From Saururus chinensis (lineage: Eukaryota > Streptophyta > Magnoliopsida > Piperales > Saururaceae): a stretch of DNA of 64,000 nt. The DNA lies in contig CP141141.1 of NCBI GenBank assembly GCA_035235625.1, positions 11,777,968-11,841,967 on the forward strand, written 5' to 3'. Made by a program: the position numbers and the translations under genes. Position 1 is the stretch's first letter. Every line of letters begins with the position of its first letter. The notes beneath the pieces are model-generated. The model was not told where the DNA came from. It was given only the letters and a program-made list of their open reading frames with translations, and ran no database searches. Shown one piece after another: positions 46,191 to 58,259 of the stretch.

Positions 46191-48067
46191 CATTTACATT
46201 ATGACTTTCTAGATAATAGATTATTCAATAAATAGTGTAAAAAACCATTAGCAGCAATCATAGTTATAGCAAATTCAACAACATTAAAAAGCAAAGTACC
46301 AAAGCAAAAATAAACTAAGACTAGGGGCAAAGCTTTAGAAAAGAAAATCCTAAGATGTTCTTATTGGACAAGAGTTGTCATGCCTCAGCACATGCTACCC
46401 CTGACCCAAACTTGATCTAAGGATTAAGTAGTATGTGGTGCGATGAAGTTAAGTTGAAGTGTGGAAGACTTAACCCATCAGTAGGTGAACACACAACAGA
46501 GTAAGTGCACAAGCCCTTTGTGCAAAAGCAAATAGAGAATTGTAAAGGACCACTTAATAATCTTAGTCGACTCATACCTACATCATCTAGTTATCACATA
46601 AAAATAACAAGCCTAAAGGCTAAACTTGTCTAAGCTGACAATGGCTAAGCATAGAGTGAAGTAGAGTCAAATGTATAAGTTCGACATAACATAGATCAAA
46701 ACTAACATAAAACCAAACATATATAACCCCTCTCAATGAACGTGGTCATCCTAATGCTCAACGTAGAGCCCATCTGAAGCCCCTACATGGCACAACGTGC
46801 AGCCCCAAAACAAAACCACAAAGAAAAAAGGGCGAGCTTAGCTCAGCAAGGGTTTTTAATACGGAATGTAAACTCATGAAAACATCATATAAATTCTCAA
46901 TCTAAACATGCATCATATATTCACACTATAAACTTGAATATCATGAGATAATTCACATTTCATAAACACATAATCATGTCACCTGTCATCAGACATAACT
47001 CACAATCCATAAACATATATTTATGCCACATGCACATCATGATGTAAAACACATCTCATAAACACATAATCATGCCACATGTCCATCATGATGTAACCAA
47101 CATTCCATAAACATATAATCATGCCACATGTGCATCATGGGTTCATTTATAATTCATAAAACATATACACATCACGTGTAATTATATGAATCTCTTCATA
47201 ACAATCACATCCTGTATGAACCAATTCTCAATATTCATATCATGCATAATCATATCTCAATATACACATTCACCCTACAAAATCAAGTGTATCAAACACA
47301 TATCATCTTGCATGTTCATGCAAATCCATTCTATAATCACATGTGTAACATATGCATCAATGTTCCTACATAGCCTGTGTCAATTAGCATTATATCCTAT
47401 ACACATGCAACAATCATTAGGTAAATGTCTCATAATTAAGAAAATCAACCAAACCTATTTGCCCTCGACAATCACTTGAGGGGAAGGTCTGAATTCTTAA
47501 AAGGAAAATTAGAGTGGTTTGGGTAGGTTCCCTAACTAGGAAGGTACCGCCTACTCACCTAGGACAATCTTTGCGGGGAATGTACAAATTCCTAGAAAGG
47601 AAAACTAGAGCAGTTCCTACTTGCCCAAGACAATCCTTGCGGGAAGGTCCAAATTTCTAAAAAGAAAAACTAGAGCAATTGCGTAAGCCGATGCATATAG
47701 ACATACCATCGTAGATTCTCAAGGTCCAAATAACTCATCAATTTTAACTCATATAGCAATCCACTCATCTCAACTCAGGGAGGCAACATGTCCTCAAAGG
47801 AATGCAAAATAAAAATCATGTCCTTTCTGACGTGAAACCGATTCTATAAGCCTCTAAGCGATTATTACGAAACCAATGCCATCCAATTATATCCAAATGA
47901 TCAATCACCATTAATCATGATTAACCTTTGTTTATAAATTATTTTGATGATGCATGCATCATAATACATACGTGAACAAATAATAAATGATTACAAGTAT
48001 AGGTAAACATACACTAATCAGTCCATATGTGCATAAAACAGTTCATTTATGAAAAATAATATCATAT

Positions 48068-51000
48068 TATAATGTCCTTGATATTTCTAAGATTCCTATA
48101 TTTTTCAACTATTTTTTTGATAATTTTTGGCCGGAATATATGACGTTTTGGCATATTTGGCCATGGTATTTGAACCCGTAGAGTCTGGTGTGGGGTTCAG
48201 TCATAGATCGTGTGCCTAGATGAGCGCTTGTAGCCCGAAAAAGGGATAAAGAAAAGGGAAACAATAAGAGAAGAGACAAGTGAGAAAAAAAAAAACAAAA
48301 GGCTCGGGTTCGGGCTTAGCCAAGCCCGATCCAAAACCTTTGGAAGAGACAACCACCCCATTTGTTGTCTCCTCTCCGGTGACCGGTAGCCGCTAGCGGG
48401 ATGTTGGGCCACCACCATTGGTTCCACCTCGGCGGTGTGACGCCAAGCAGCCACTGTCCCGGCCCGCACGGCCGCTCTGCCCTCCTCCTCGGTTTTCCCT
48501 CACCCCTCTCTGTTTTGATTGTGCTACCACCGCCATAGGTCGGCGATGGTAGGAGGATGTCCTTCCCGGTCCCATGGGCCTCTCCTCCTAGCCCCAGTCC
48601 TTTCTCCCCCTTTGCCTTGTTTTTCTGCCAGTGCTTTGTTTTGGTGAAATGGAGACCGCCGGTGACGAGACATGGCCGACCGGATCTTTGTTCCGCTCTG
48701 CCTTGGTCCAGCAAAGGATGTGGGCCACTCCACCCTGCCCGGTTCCATCTCCTCTACCCTCCTCAACTCCACCCAGTTCGTTTTGCCCCTTATTGCATTT
48801 TGATTCTTCTGTGAGTTGTCACCACCGGGAGCCTCGGCCCTCTGCCGGACCCAGCTCCGACCAACCGATAGGGTCACAATAGAGCCGGCTAGAGTGTCGG
48901 TAACCCTTTGCTCCTCATTGTGTCCCTTGGATCCTCTATGTTTTATGCTCGTTTGGCTGTTTCAGGACACCATAGCATCGTTGGATGCCAAACACCCTTT
49001 GGACCACCTTAGTTTGGCAAGTCTCAGCCTGGAGATGGCTGGCCACCCTAATGTGGCACCGCCCCTCTTCTTTCGGTATGAGTCAAGCTCCTCCTTTGCC
49101 AAATATGTGTCTGACCGCACTATAGAGAGAACCATATTTTCCCCTCTTACCGTCTTACCCCGGCTGGACATCGATTGGCCTCTAGTCGGCCTACCTCGGC
49201 ACAACAACAGCAAAGACCGTCTTGTTAGTCACCACCAAGGGGCATGACCCTACCACCCTTCAGAGCCTTGGGCTGACACTGTCCAGCTCTCTCCCCCTCC
49301 CCTTTGGCCACATGTGCAAGTAGCTGTGTATGCAATTTAGGGTATAAGCATCATATTTGTGCTGCATGACCATCAAATAGCTTTGCCACCGAATGGAGTT
49401 GACACCAGAGCTGCTCACCACCTCTCCTCTATCTGTGAGTGTTGCCCCATGCCCTCCGCCCTTATGCAATCCCTTGATGATGCACAATTGCCACTGTTGG
49501 GTGCTGTCCATGGCCAATTTTGATGTTTTTCGGCCAGCCGAGTACTTCTCAGCCGTCGCCCGACCTTCAGTGAGTACACCCTCAACTTATGGTTGCACTG
49601 CCACTTATGTTGGCACAACATTTCTCCTGGCTGCCCTTAGTGTGCCGCCATGGATCACATATTTTTTCACATTGACTTCTGATACCCCAATTGGCTTTGA
49701 GTAGTTCTGGCGCTTCCTAAACCCTTGGGACAACAGCTCTCTCAACTTGGCAATGCTTTTGGCCGCCAACTTCACCGCCGATGCCACCACCATCATGTGC
49801 TCACCATCAAACGTCATGTTTACAAGGTAAAGGAGCTTTGAACTCGTAATTTCAAGATAGCTACTTTGAATGAGTATCAGCATGCTAGGATTGTATGAAT
49901 AAATGCTTTGGATATTAAATCCTGATTTTTTACATGATGTAAGAGGACAAATTATGCCATGTTGAAATGCATATGACATGCATGTGAGCTATATGTTTGT
50001 TTGAAGTATGTGTGTGCTAGTGATGACTAGAGTGTATGCTAGCAAGCTACGTTTGTGGATTATGTATGTGCTAGTGATGGCTAGCGAGTATGTTGGTAAG
50101 CTACGTGTATGGATGTGTATGTATGTGCTAGTGATGGCTAGCGAGTATGTTGGTAAGTTACATGTATGGATGTGTATGTATATTTTAGTGATGATAATCT
50201 AGTATGTTGGTAAGTTTTACATGGAAGTATGTGTATGTTATACATGTGTGTGATGGACATGCATATGTATGATGGCTATGCGGCTATGCAATGGATACGT
50301 GGGTATATGTGAGGAGCATATGGATGGGCGATGGACTATAAGAAGTGATAGTGGGTTTTGTATGGAGTTGGACGTGGATGTGCAAGTGTATGATTATAGG
50401 CGGCTGATGTAAGTTTGATGAGCAAGGATTAGAGTGGATCGGACTAGTTTGGCTTAGACTAGAGAGTATGTTGAGGGGATTGTCAGACAGTAAGAGTGCA
50501 TAATTGCACAAAAATAACGTAAAGATTATGAAGTGAAAAGTAAGAATAATAAGTGAGGTATCAGTAAGAGGGTGATAATTGGGTTTGGCTCTGAGGAGCT
50601 TAGTTTGATGATGTTTGTTTAAGATGTTTTGGCCATAAGGTGGATGGCGGAGTATGTAAGACCATAAGAATTTGTGGTACGGTGAGTTATGTTATGAGTT
50701 GGACAAGTTAAGTGAAGTCTGCTGTCCTAATGAACTAGGGTTTCGGATCGGGCTTAGCTTCGGTTCGATTAGTGGAGTACTGTATGTTTGAGAGTTTATG
50801 TGGCATAATTGTACCCGCATAAATTACTTAATCCAAACTTGAATTATAAGAAAGCTAATGATAGCATTGTGAGTTTGAGACTTAAGGCTTTGACGGATTA
50901 AGTTCTGTGTTTGAGCTAGCCGATAATGAGTCGACTAAGCATTTCTCATGTATTGCCGTGGTGTTTATTCCGCGGGATGTTGTCTGTGTGTTGTATTTGG

Positions 51001-52605
51001 CACTAGATGTCTGATGCTCTGTTGAGAGCGATGTATGTTTTCACTTTGGTCTGTATGTTGTATGAAGCCCAGACGTTTGATGATCTATTGAGAGCGTTGT
51101 ATGATTCTGCCCAAGAGTAGCACTATATAATTTATGTCCAAGAGTGGCACTAGCACTATAAGACCCATAATGGTGGACAATTTTATGGTACTATATTTGG
51201 GTGCTTATATTTGCATGCTCAGGTAAGGAGTATCATGGACCTGCTCTTAACTGTTTGATCATGTGCCCCAAGAGCATTGGTGTGCCTTGCCTTCAGAAAA
51301 GTCCTCGGAGGTTAAGGTGATGCCCTAATGGCATTCTTTTCCATTTCAACGCTAGAGCTTATTAATAGTAATGAGCTTCAGTGGTCGATAGTATGTATAT
51401 GACTATAACAGTATGAGTATGAGTACGACTATAAAAGTCTGAGTATGAGCACGACTGTAAGAGTATGAGTATGATTTTGAGCACGACTATAAGCATATGA
51501 TTCTGAGTAAGACTAGAGCATAAGCACGACTTTAAGAATATGAGTATGATTTTGAGCACGATTGTAAGTGTATGATTTTGAGTAAGACTGTAAGCGTTTG
51601 ATTCTGAGTAAGACTATAAGAGTATGATTCTGAGTAAGACTATAAGAGTGAGATTCTAAGTAAGATAGTAAGTGTATATTTATGAGTAAGATTGTACGAG
51701 TAAGGTCATATGAGTAAGTGTAAGATTGTACGAATAAGGTCGTACAAGTATGTGTAAGTTATATGAGTAAGCATATAATTGTACGAGTAAGGTCATACAA
51801 TTATGTGTAAGTTGTATGACTAAGCGTACAATTGTACGAGTAAGTTTGTAAGACTTATACGAGTAAGTTTGTGAGCCTCTGATTAAGAGTGTATGTGTAA
51901 GATTAGTTTGATGATATGATTTTGGCATGATGGTATGCGTGATTGTATGCGTATGAACATGATTATGATATGCATGTTTGCTTCATGTTTGAGTTGCATG
52001 AACGCATCTATGTATGGACTTATTGAGTTCACTGTTTAGAACTCCCCTACTAGGTATTTTCCTACTGAGTATGAAAATACTCATAACCCTTTTTTTAGCC
52101 CCATTGTTCAGGAGGCTTTTACATATTTATAGCGGAGAGCTCCTGGAGATGGATGCTCATTTTCCATGGTGGATTGATTCCCTTGGACTCAAGTATATCC
52201 TTGACTCACTATGAGTATTATTTGTGCCACGATCTCTTCTATTAGGTGAGATGAGAATTAAAGTGTTTATGTTTTCTGGACTTGTAATTTGGATTAGACT
52301 GTGAACTGTTATGGGACTTGCACTCAGGGATGCCTAGGAGAGATTTGTATTTAAAGTCTACGATTATATCAATTTATTCATACATTTATTTTTGAGTAGC
52401 GCCTGAGGATGTTTGGTTTGGTCGTACGATGTTTGATCTAATGAGTAAAAATTTGGAAGAGAAAATGATTGATGTGTGATGCTTTAAATTATAAAAACTG
52501 TTTTTACAGGTTTTGTATTTGTCATTTTCCCGATTTACAGTCATTATATTGCAAACAAATTCCATGAATTTTAAGCAAAATGTATGAAAAATCTCGGGCG
52601 TTACA
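48068..52605 (-). mobile_element. Complete family A element, 4538 bp, nested in family B
   Basis: Starts TATAATGTCCTTGATATTTC and ends GAAAAATCTCGGGCGTTACA; the two ends are imperfect inverted repeats (TATAATGTCC versus TGTAACGCCC). Perfect 5-bp duplication CATAT at 48063-48067 and 52606-52610. In order it holds a GC-rich block (about 48190-49830), a 57-bp minisatellite (50005-50220), the GCTAATGATAGCATTGTGAG block, a second minisatellite (51390-51850) and the CCTACTGAGTATGAAAATACTC block. There are no retroviral-type domains, PBS or PPT, so it is best read as the solo LTR of a giant-LTR element (LARD or Ogre/Tat-like), lying antisense here. Confidence 0.87.
50005..50220. repeat. Family A 57-bp minisatellite
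   Basis: Three to four units of GTGCTAGTGATGGCTAGCGAG plus TATGTTGGTAAG and TGTATGGATGTGTATGTAT, the counterpart of 33050-33400. Confidence 0.8.
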
Positions 52606-53241
52606 CATATAAACCTATGAAAGAGTGTACATACTTAGTGGTGTTCATACTTAGGCTAAAACATGTGAAACATGAATAACCTATAATCAATATTATATGT
52701 GGAAGCATCCATAATTTATCATAGTCATATCCTACTGGAATCATGGAATAAATGAGAAGAAATCATCAAAATACGGGTTCAAGACAAGTATAACGTCATG
52801 TTAAATCTAGACAAGTATAATCATATTCATGCTTAAGCTAAATCATAATTTAAAGAGGGTTCATGTATAATTACAATGACATTTACAGGTAATTATAACT
52901 CATCACAGTCATAAAGAATTAGCTTTATAATAAGAGAATAAAAAATGGCTGAAAATCCACAAAATAAGCCAAAAACTAGAAAACTACAACACATGCATTT
53001 GAACGCCCTGGAAGGCCAATCGAACACCTAGTCATTTGAACAGTTGTCAGCTTGTTCGATCGGCTGGAATAGTTCACTTTTTTGGTTCGTCTTCAACCTT
53101 CAAAAATTCAATCTGAAAATATTATGAAATTATATATAAATTCAAAAATCACTATAGAACAACATATAATTAAACTCTAACCCTAGAACATGATAGAACT
53201 TATAATCTTCATGTTTAATCACAAAAAAATAACCATAAGTC

Positions 53242-53408
53242 ACATGCTTATAACAAATCACCATTAAACCTCAAAATGAAGTAAGAACTCAAATCAATCT
53301 ACAATCATGCATTCCAATGAATAAACATGCTTATAACAAATCACCATTAAACCTCAAAATGAAGTAAGAACTCAAATCAATCTACAATCATGCATTCCAA
53401 TGAATAAA
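53242..53408. repeat. Perfect 83-bp tandem duplication in family B
   Basis: 53242-53324 and 53325-53407 are identical (ACATGCTTATAACAAATCAC...CATTCCAATGAATAAA). Because the rest of the element is heavily diverged from its relatives, this duplication must be recent. Confidence 0.92.
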
Positions 53409-53680
53409 ACCACATAAGGTAAAATATCACTTACCTCTATCAATCCCTTGAATCCACAAAAGAGCTTCAATCTTTAAGAAATCCTACCCAAAATTAGGGT
53501 TTTTGTTAAAACCTAATTAAAATAGGCTAATAAACTCAAATCAAATTGAAAATAGATAAATCTAGGATATCCTTAGGTTAAAAACAAATATCACCGAATT
53601 AGGGTTCTAAATCAAAATTGAAAGTAAGATTTTTAATGAAAGAAAAATTACCAATAGATAACGACCTAACAGTTTTAAAT

Positions 53681-54603
53681 AAACAATGGAGGTATCAAGT
53701 CTGAATTGTTTGAATCAAAGCTCTCCAAACTTGTGGCCATCAATTTAGACGATGTGGCTTTAGTTGGAATTGGAGGAGTAATGTTGAAAAAGGGTTACCT
53801 AGAGTAGAAAATTCAAACACATTACAATTTTGTGCAAAAAGATCAACACTAATCATTGTAAAATAAACAAGCACCCGCATAGTCATTTTTCCCTTTGTTT
53901 ATAGTTTGATCCACCAACTAAATCTCCAATTAAGGATGCTTCATTCCTTATTTCTTTAAATATTGTAAAATGTTAAGAATGCAAAGAAAGAAGTCTTTCA
54001 ACCAAAGGGAGTTTATGCAGCAATATTACTCACTTATTCTCATCTGAAATTTAACACTTGGTTTAAAAATTAAATAATGAATTGGCACAAGCAAGGAAAT
54101 AGGAATTATGAAAATTATGATTTGACTGTAAAATTAGATACAAGGGATTAGCAAGGATGTATAAGATAAATATCAAGGCCTAAAGCTAAAGTTGAGTTGA
54201 ATGAGTAGAGCTATATTCTCCATTTAAACTATCATACACCATAACACCTACCCAATGCTGCTATAAAATTATCTTACTTGTTGCATAGTTAATCTCTACC
54301 AAAGAAACTACCTAAGTCTTTAGCTAAGAAAGGCCATAATTAATCACTATAGTTAAGTTTATCTAAAGGTAATTTAAAAAATATTTGTAACTCGGTTTAT
54401 AAATTTATGAACATCAAGCTCAATCTGGACAAGTTAAAAAAATTATAACCTCCAATCACTGTGGTAATAAGTAATGGTATATAATTATCATGTTTATTTA
54501 GGTCAGATTTTTTAAAAACAAATATGACTATCTATTGCATTGCTGAATAAAAAATGTACCACATGTTTAGAATGGGGACAACGTATACACTGTGGAGAAA
54601 TTG
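53681..54603. other. AT-rich spacer, nothing recognised
   Basis: Lies between the truncated end of family B and repeat D. It could be the remaining part of the CACTA element, but no TGTAGTG terminus or transposase motif is visible. Confidence 0.45.
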
Positions 54604-55790
54604 AAAGTTTAATATATGTCTAATTGACCTAGCTTATCACTAGATTGCTCTTAAAACTAGTACTTTCAACAAGTAAAATTAAGAGTTTTAGCCTCTTTCC
54701 AGATTGAGCTAGGGTAAAAAACAACAATTTATGTAAAAAACCTCAACTAGAGTAAAAAATCATGGCAATTCCAATGGAATCAAATTAATGCACTAAAAAT
54801 TTAGAGTTTACATGGACACAAGTAAACTACCAACCTTTTTTAGACTCTAACACAAACACTACTTGTTTAGATTGTTGTTATTGGCCTTCAAGTTTTCTTC
54901 AAATATTTGAAACTTTCTCTTTCTTGCTTTGTTTCTGTCTACTTCTAATCTTCAACAATCTTCTCTTGTTGTCTTCACTTTGGCCTTGTCAAATCTTTAA
55001 ACTCTTATTGAAGACATACTGCAACTCTTCTTTGAATACTTAGTGTATTAGCTCATTCAGTTGTGGATTGTCTTCTTCAATTCACCATAGATCTTCAATA
55101 CAAAGCTCAACTAAATTCTCCGTTGGAAAACAATAATCAAATGGGTAAACCCTCTTTTCTCCTCTAGGATTTCCTCTCTCTAATTTTGTGATTTCATAAC
55201 CTTTATATAGCTCAATAAGTTAGTTTAGCACTTGTACTTGAATAACGAATAAAATGGAAATCAGAAGGTCTTAATTTAGGTAAACTATTCTTAAAACGAT
55301 CGATCATTCCAAATAGTGATTGATCGGTCACTATTTCTAATGTGTACAATTCTTCAATTGATTGATCGATTACAAGAGTGATTGATAAATTACTCTTGGC
55401 TTCATTTTGCATAGGGCTAAATCAATAGGCAATAGATCGTTTTGACCTTTTCATTTTACAACAATTGATTGTTTTGCCTATTTTGACAATTTTGATCTTT
55501 TTAACCTAAATCCTTTTGAAACCTCTATAATCACTTATTAGCCTTTTCCAAGCAATTTATGCATGCCAGTGTGATCTGGATATGCTTCAAAACCCTTCAT
55601 AGTCTTTAATCTTTTACCTTAATCAAGAAGAACATGTCTACTCCTACTTTTTAAGTTGTCAATTCTAAATCTGACTTAACCACAACAACCTCAAATCAGA
55701 CTCTACGACTTCTAAAATATATATGGTTTCTTGACATAATTTTGACAATAAAAATAGTAAATAAACTAGACATATGACTTATATATTTTT
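54604..55790. repeat. Dispersed repeat family D, long copy
   Basis: Collinear with 26528-27115 but with about 600 extra bases (about 54890-55600), which include a TATA-like CCTTTATATAGCTC at about 55201 and a palindromic CGATCGATC/GATTGATCGGTC cluster at 55297-55400. Probably a longer version of the same LTR-type repeat; borders are not resolved. Confidence 0.6.
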
Positions 55791-55964
55791 TTAGAAATGA
55801 CATAGTTAAAACAAAAACTTTATAGTCGGCTCTCTAATTTTCATTTGCCTTTGAAGATATTAGTGGGACAAGGTAGGTAGGTCAAGTCTCACCATCTATG
55901 CTTTGTTAATTTCAACATTACCTTGACCTGCCCTAGCATCAAGTTTCTAATGACTTGGGGCAAG

Positions 55965-56285
55965 GTGGAGGGAAGAGGGAGGCTAGGAAGGGGGAGACAT
56001 GGGGAAGAGCGAGTCTGGAATGGGGGAGGCAGGGGAAAGAGGGAGACCGGGAAGTGGGGTGGCCAGGAGAGGGGCTGGGCTGAGGGTGGGTGGGTGGAGT
56101 CCGAAATGGGGAGGCGGAAGAGGGAGGCTGCGACCTAGGGGGATAGGTGGCATGGGAGGGGAGGGGAGTGGGTGGAGTTCAAAAGGAGGAGGATGAGGGA
56201 GGCCAGGAAGGGGCCTAGTGGGGAGAGGGGCTGGCGGTGAGTGAGTGGAGTTCGATGTGGTGGAGGGAGATGGAAGGGGGGGGGG
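55965..56285 (+). repeat. Purine-rich, G-run tract of about 320 bp
   Basis: The plus strand is almost free of C and T, with dozens of GGG or longer runs and loosely repeated units around GTGGAGTCCGAAATGGGGAGG, GTGGAGTTCAAAAGGAGGAGG and GTGGAGTTCGATGTGGTGGAGG. The ORFs on both strands (Gly/Arg/Glu-rich or Pro/Leu-rich) are composition artefacts. Intergenic 56286-56660 beyond it shows nothing else. Confidence 0.8.
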
Positions 56286-56660
56286 AACTTTTATAAAGCC
56301 CACATATATGGCACGGGGAGAGTAGCTGTTATTATGTAGAGTATAACACAAGGGAGAAGGAGTTGTACCATGTGAGCATTAGGAGTATGAGTTGTGAGAT
56401 CTGTTGTGGGAATATCATTTTCCATTCTATTCTATTAAACCCAAAACCTGTTGGAGGGTTTTGTTGAATACATTAATTGAAGACTTCCGATGTATTCAAC
56501 GCTATCCAACAAAACTAAGACAGGACTTAAGGCCCAATAGCTGATGACTCAGCCGATGACTCAATCCTAATTCATATCAATATTTTCAGTTTCTAGATGA
56601 TTCTTTGTTTTTTCTTACCCCAAAAATTGATTTATATTGGCACATTTTTTAAATATAATA

Positions 56661-56857
56661 CTCCCTCCGACCTAATTAAAAATTTAATTTTGGCAAAAGA
56701 GTTTGTTCCATATTAATAGTTTTATTTTGTTAAATTTAAATAATTTGGCACATGAAAAAGAGTATTATAAACTCATTTTTCCTTCTCTTAGATGTAGGTT
56801 TTACTATTTAATAAAAATAACTATTTCTCTAAATATAGCTACTAATATGGGAGAAAA
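56661..56857. mobile_element. Stowaway MITE, about 197 bp
   Basis: Begins CTCCCTCCGACC and ends TATGGGAGAAAA, flanked by TA (56659-56660 and 56858-56859). Internal blocks CATATTAATAG, CTTAGATGTAGGTTT and TATTTAATAAAAA match the MITE at 13369-13568. The right terminus is degraded. 56858-57377 to its right holds no supported gene. Confidence 0.75.
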
Positions 56858-58259
56858 TATCAAATAATATGACAGTCGTTCTAGGACTTCATTTGGCTAG
56901 AACTGTATGCTTAAAAAACCTCATAAAGCAAGTCAGCCGCTCAGGTCAAATTTGTGAACTCCATTTACATCTTGTGACAAGTAAAAATTCGAGGCGACAA
57001 AAAAACATATACATCGAAAGCGAAAATCATCACTTCTAAAGAAACTCATACTATTCAAGTTCGGCCATTAATTGCATGACAAACTGACAAGCAGAAAATT
57101 AGCTTAAGCAGGGTACTTCTGATGAAATCGAACCGAGCTTCTCGTGTGACCTGCAATCCACTATACCACTCCGAATAACCAGCATTAACCCACAAAGAAG
57201 ACCAAGCAGCGTGTATATTCGAATTAAGCTGTATACATTCCACCTAAAACCAAGAGCAAAACGGAAATTTTTTTTAACAATTCCATAGTGCCTAGCCGAA
57301 TAACACAATACTTTATATTCTTTGGTTTTCCCAAAAAATGTTATCAAACCCGGACTTACATTATATAAGAGATTTTTTAGACAAAAATACCCCTAGGCAG
57401 GGTTTAGGGTTGTATATCATATAAAACACTCACACAATCGCCTTTATAGGGAAACGACTTCACAAACTGGCGATTCTTCACCGAGAAGCCTTCCTACCAG
57501 TGAGTTCGGATTTTTCTTGGATAAGTAAAAAGCGTTCACGCAACGTGAGTTCAAATTTTCAATCCATTCGACCTGCAATTTCAAAAAACTTCGAGCCATC
57601 CTACTAGTGAGTTCAGGTTTTTCTTGTTTCTGAAAGGAGATTTCAAAAAAAAAAACTCTAGCGTTACTTCCATTTTGCTTGTTTTTGAAAGGTGATTTTG
57701 AAAATTTCCTCCCCAAAGCAAGTTTCAACCATGAAGCGAGGTTCCATCGGATAATATACTGACGCAATCCTGGTAAAGGAGCGAACTTCAGAGAAAATCA
57801 CAAACCGATCAAGGGGTTAATCCAGTTTGGATCAATTTTGTGGTAAGACCTTTCTCAAAATCTATATTGTATATTTGTATGCACGATTTTTGGTATTTTC
57901 GTGTTATAAAACACATGAAGTAGGTATTCGTAGCAGCTTATCATGTTTTCAAGTATACGATAAGTAATTTATCATGTGTTGGATAATATGCTAATTGATA
58001 TAGATGTCATCCTATCATGTATGCGTAGCATACATAATGTATCATTACTAACATGACAAGTGACACATGGCATATAAGTGTTGTGCATCATGTATGAGAA
58101 AGCATCATATCATATATGCGACAACACGATATATCAACTTAGCATATATAAGCAAGTTAGTTACATAATGTGAATCAACCCGACTATTGATCATGGTCAC
58201 GACCCATTGTTGATATACATATGTATATATATATATATAATTTTATAGACGTAAAGCTA

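Larger units (their letters stand above)
46376..53680 (+). mobile_element. Family B LTR-like element, 3'-truncated, split by a complete family A element
   Basis: Starts TGTCATGCCTCAGCACATGC and is collinear with the other B copies (GGAAGACTTAACCC, GCAGCCCCAAAACAAAA, GGTTTTTAATA, the CATAAACACATAATCATGCC repeats, GATGCATGCATCATAATACA). It continues after the A insertion (48068-52605) from 52606 with the A-free sequence through AATTAGGGTTTTTGTTAAAACC, and loses similarity at about 53680, roughly 0.6 kb short of the expected end. The right target duplication is therefore gone. Confidence 0.8.

Noticed and set aside
48197-49979. Several overlapping ORFs of 60-143 codons in the GC-rich block of family A
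   Set aside because: They overlap on both strands and are not conserved as open frames among copies; the block is reported as a finding, not as genes.
55923-56351. Gly/Arg/Glu-rich plus-strand and Pro/Leu/Ser-rich minus-strand ORFs
   Set aside because: Arise from the purine-rich tract.
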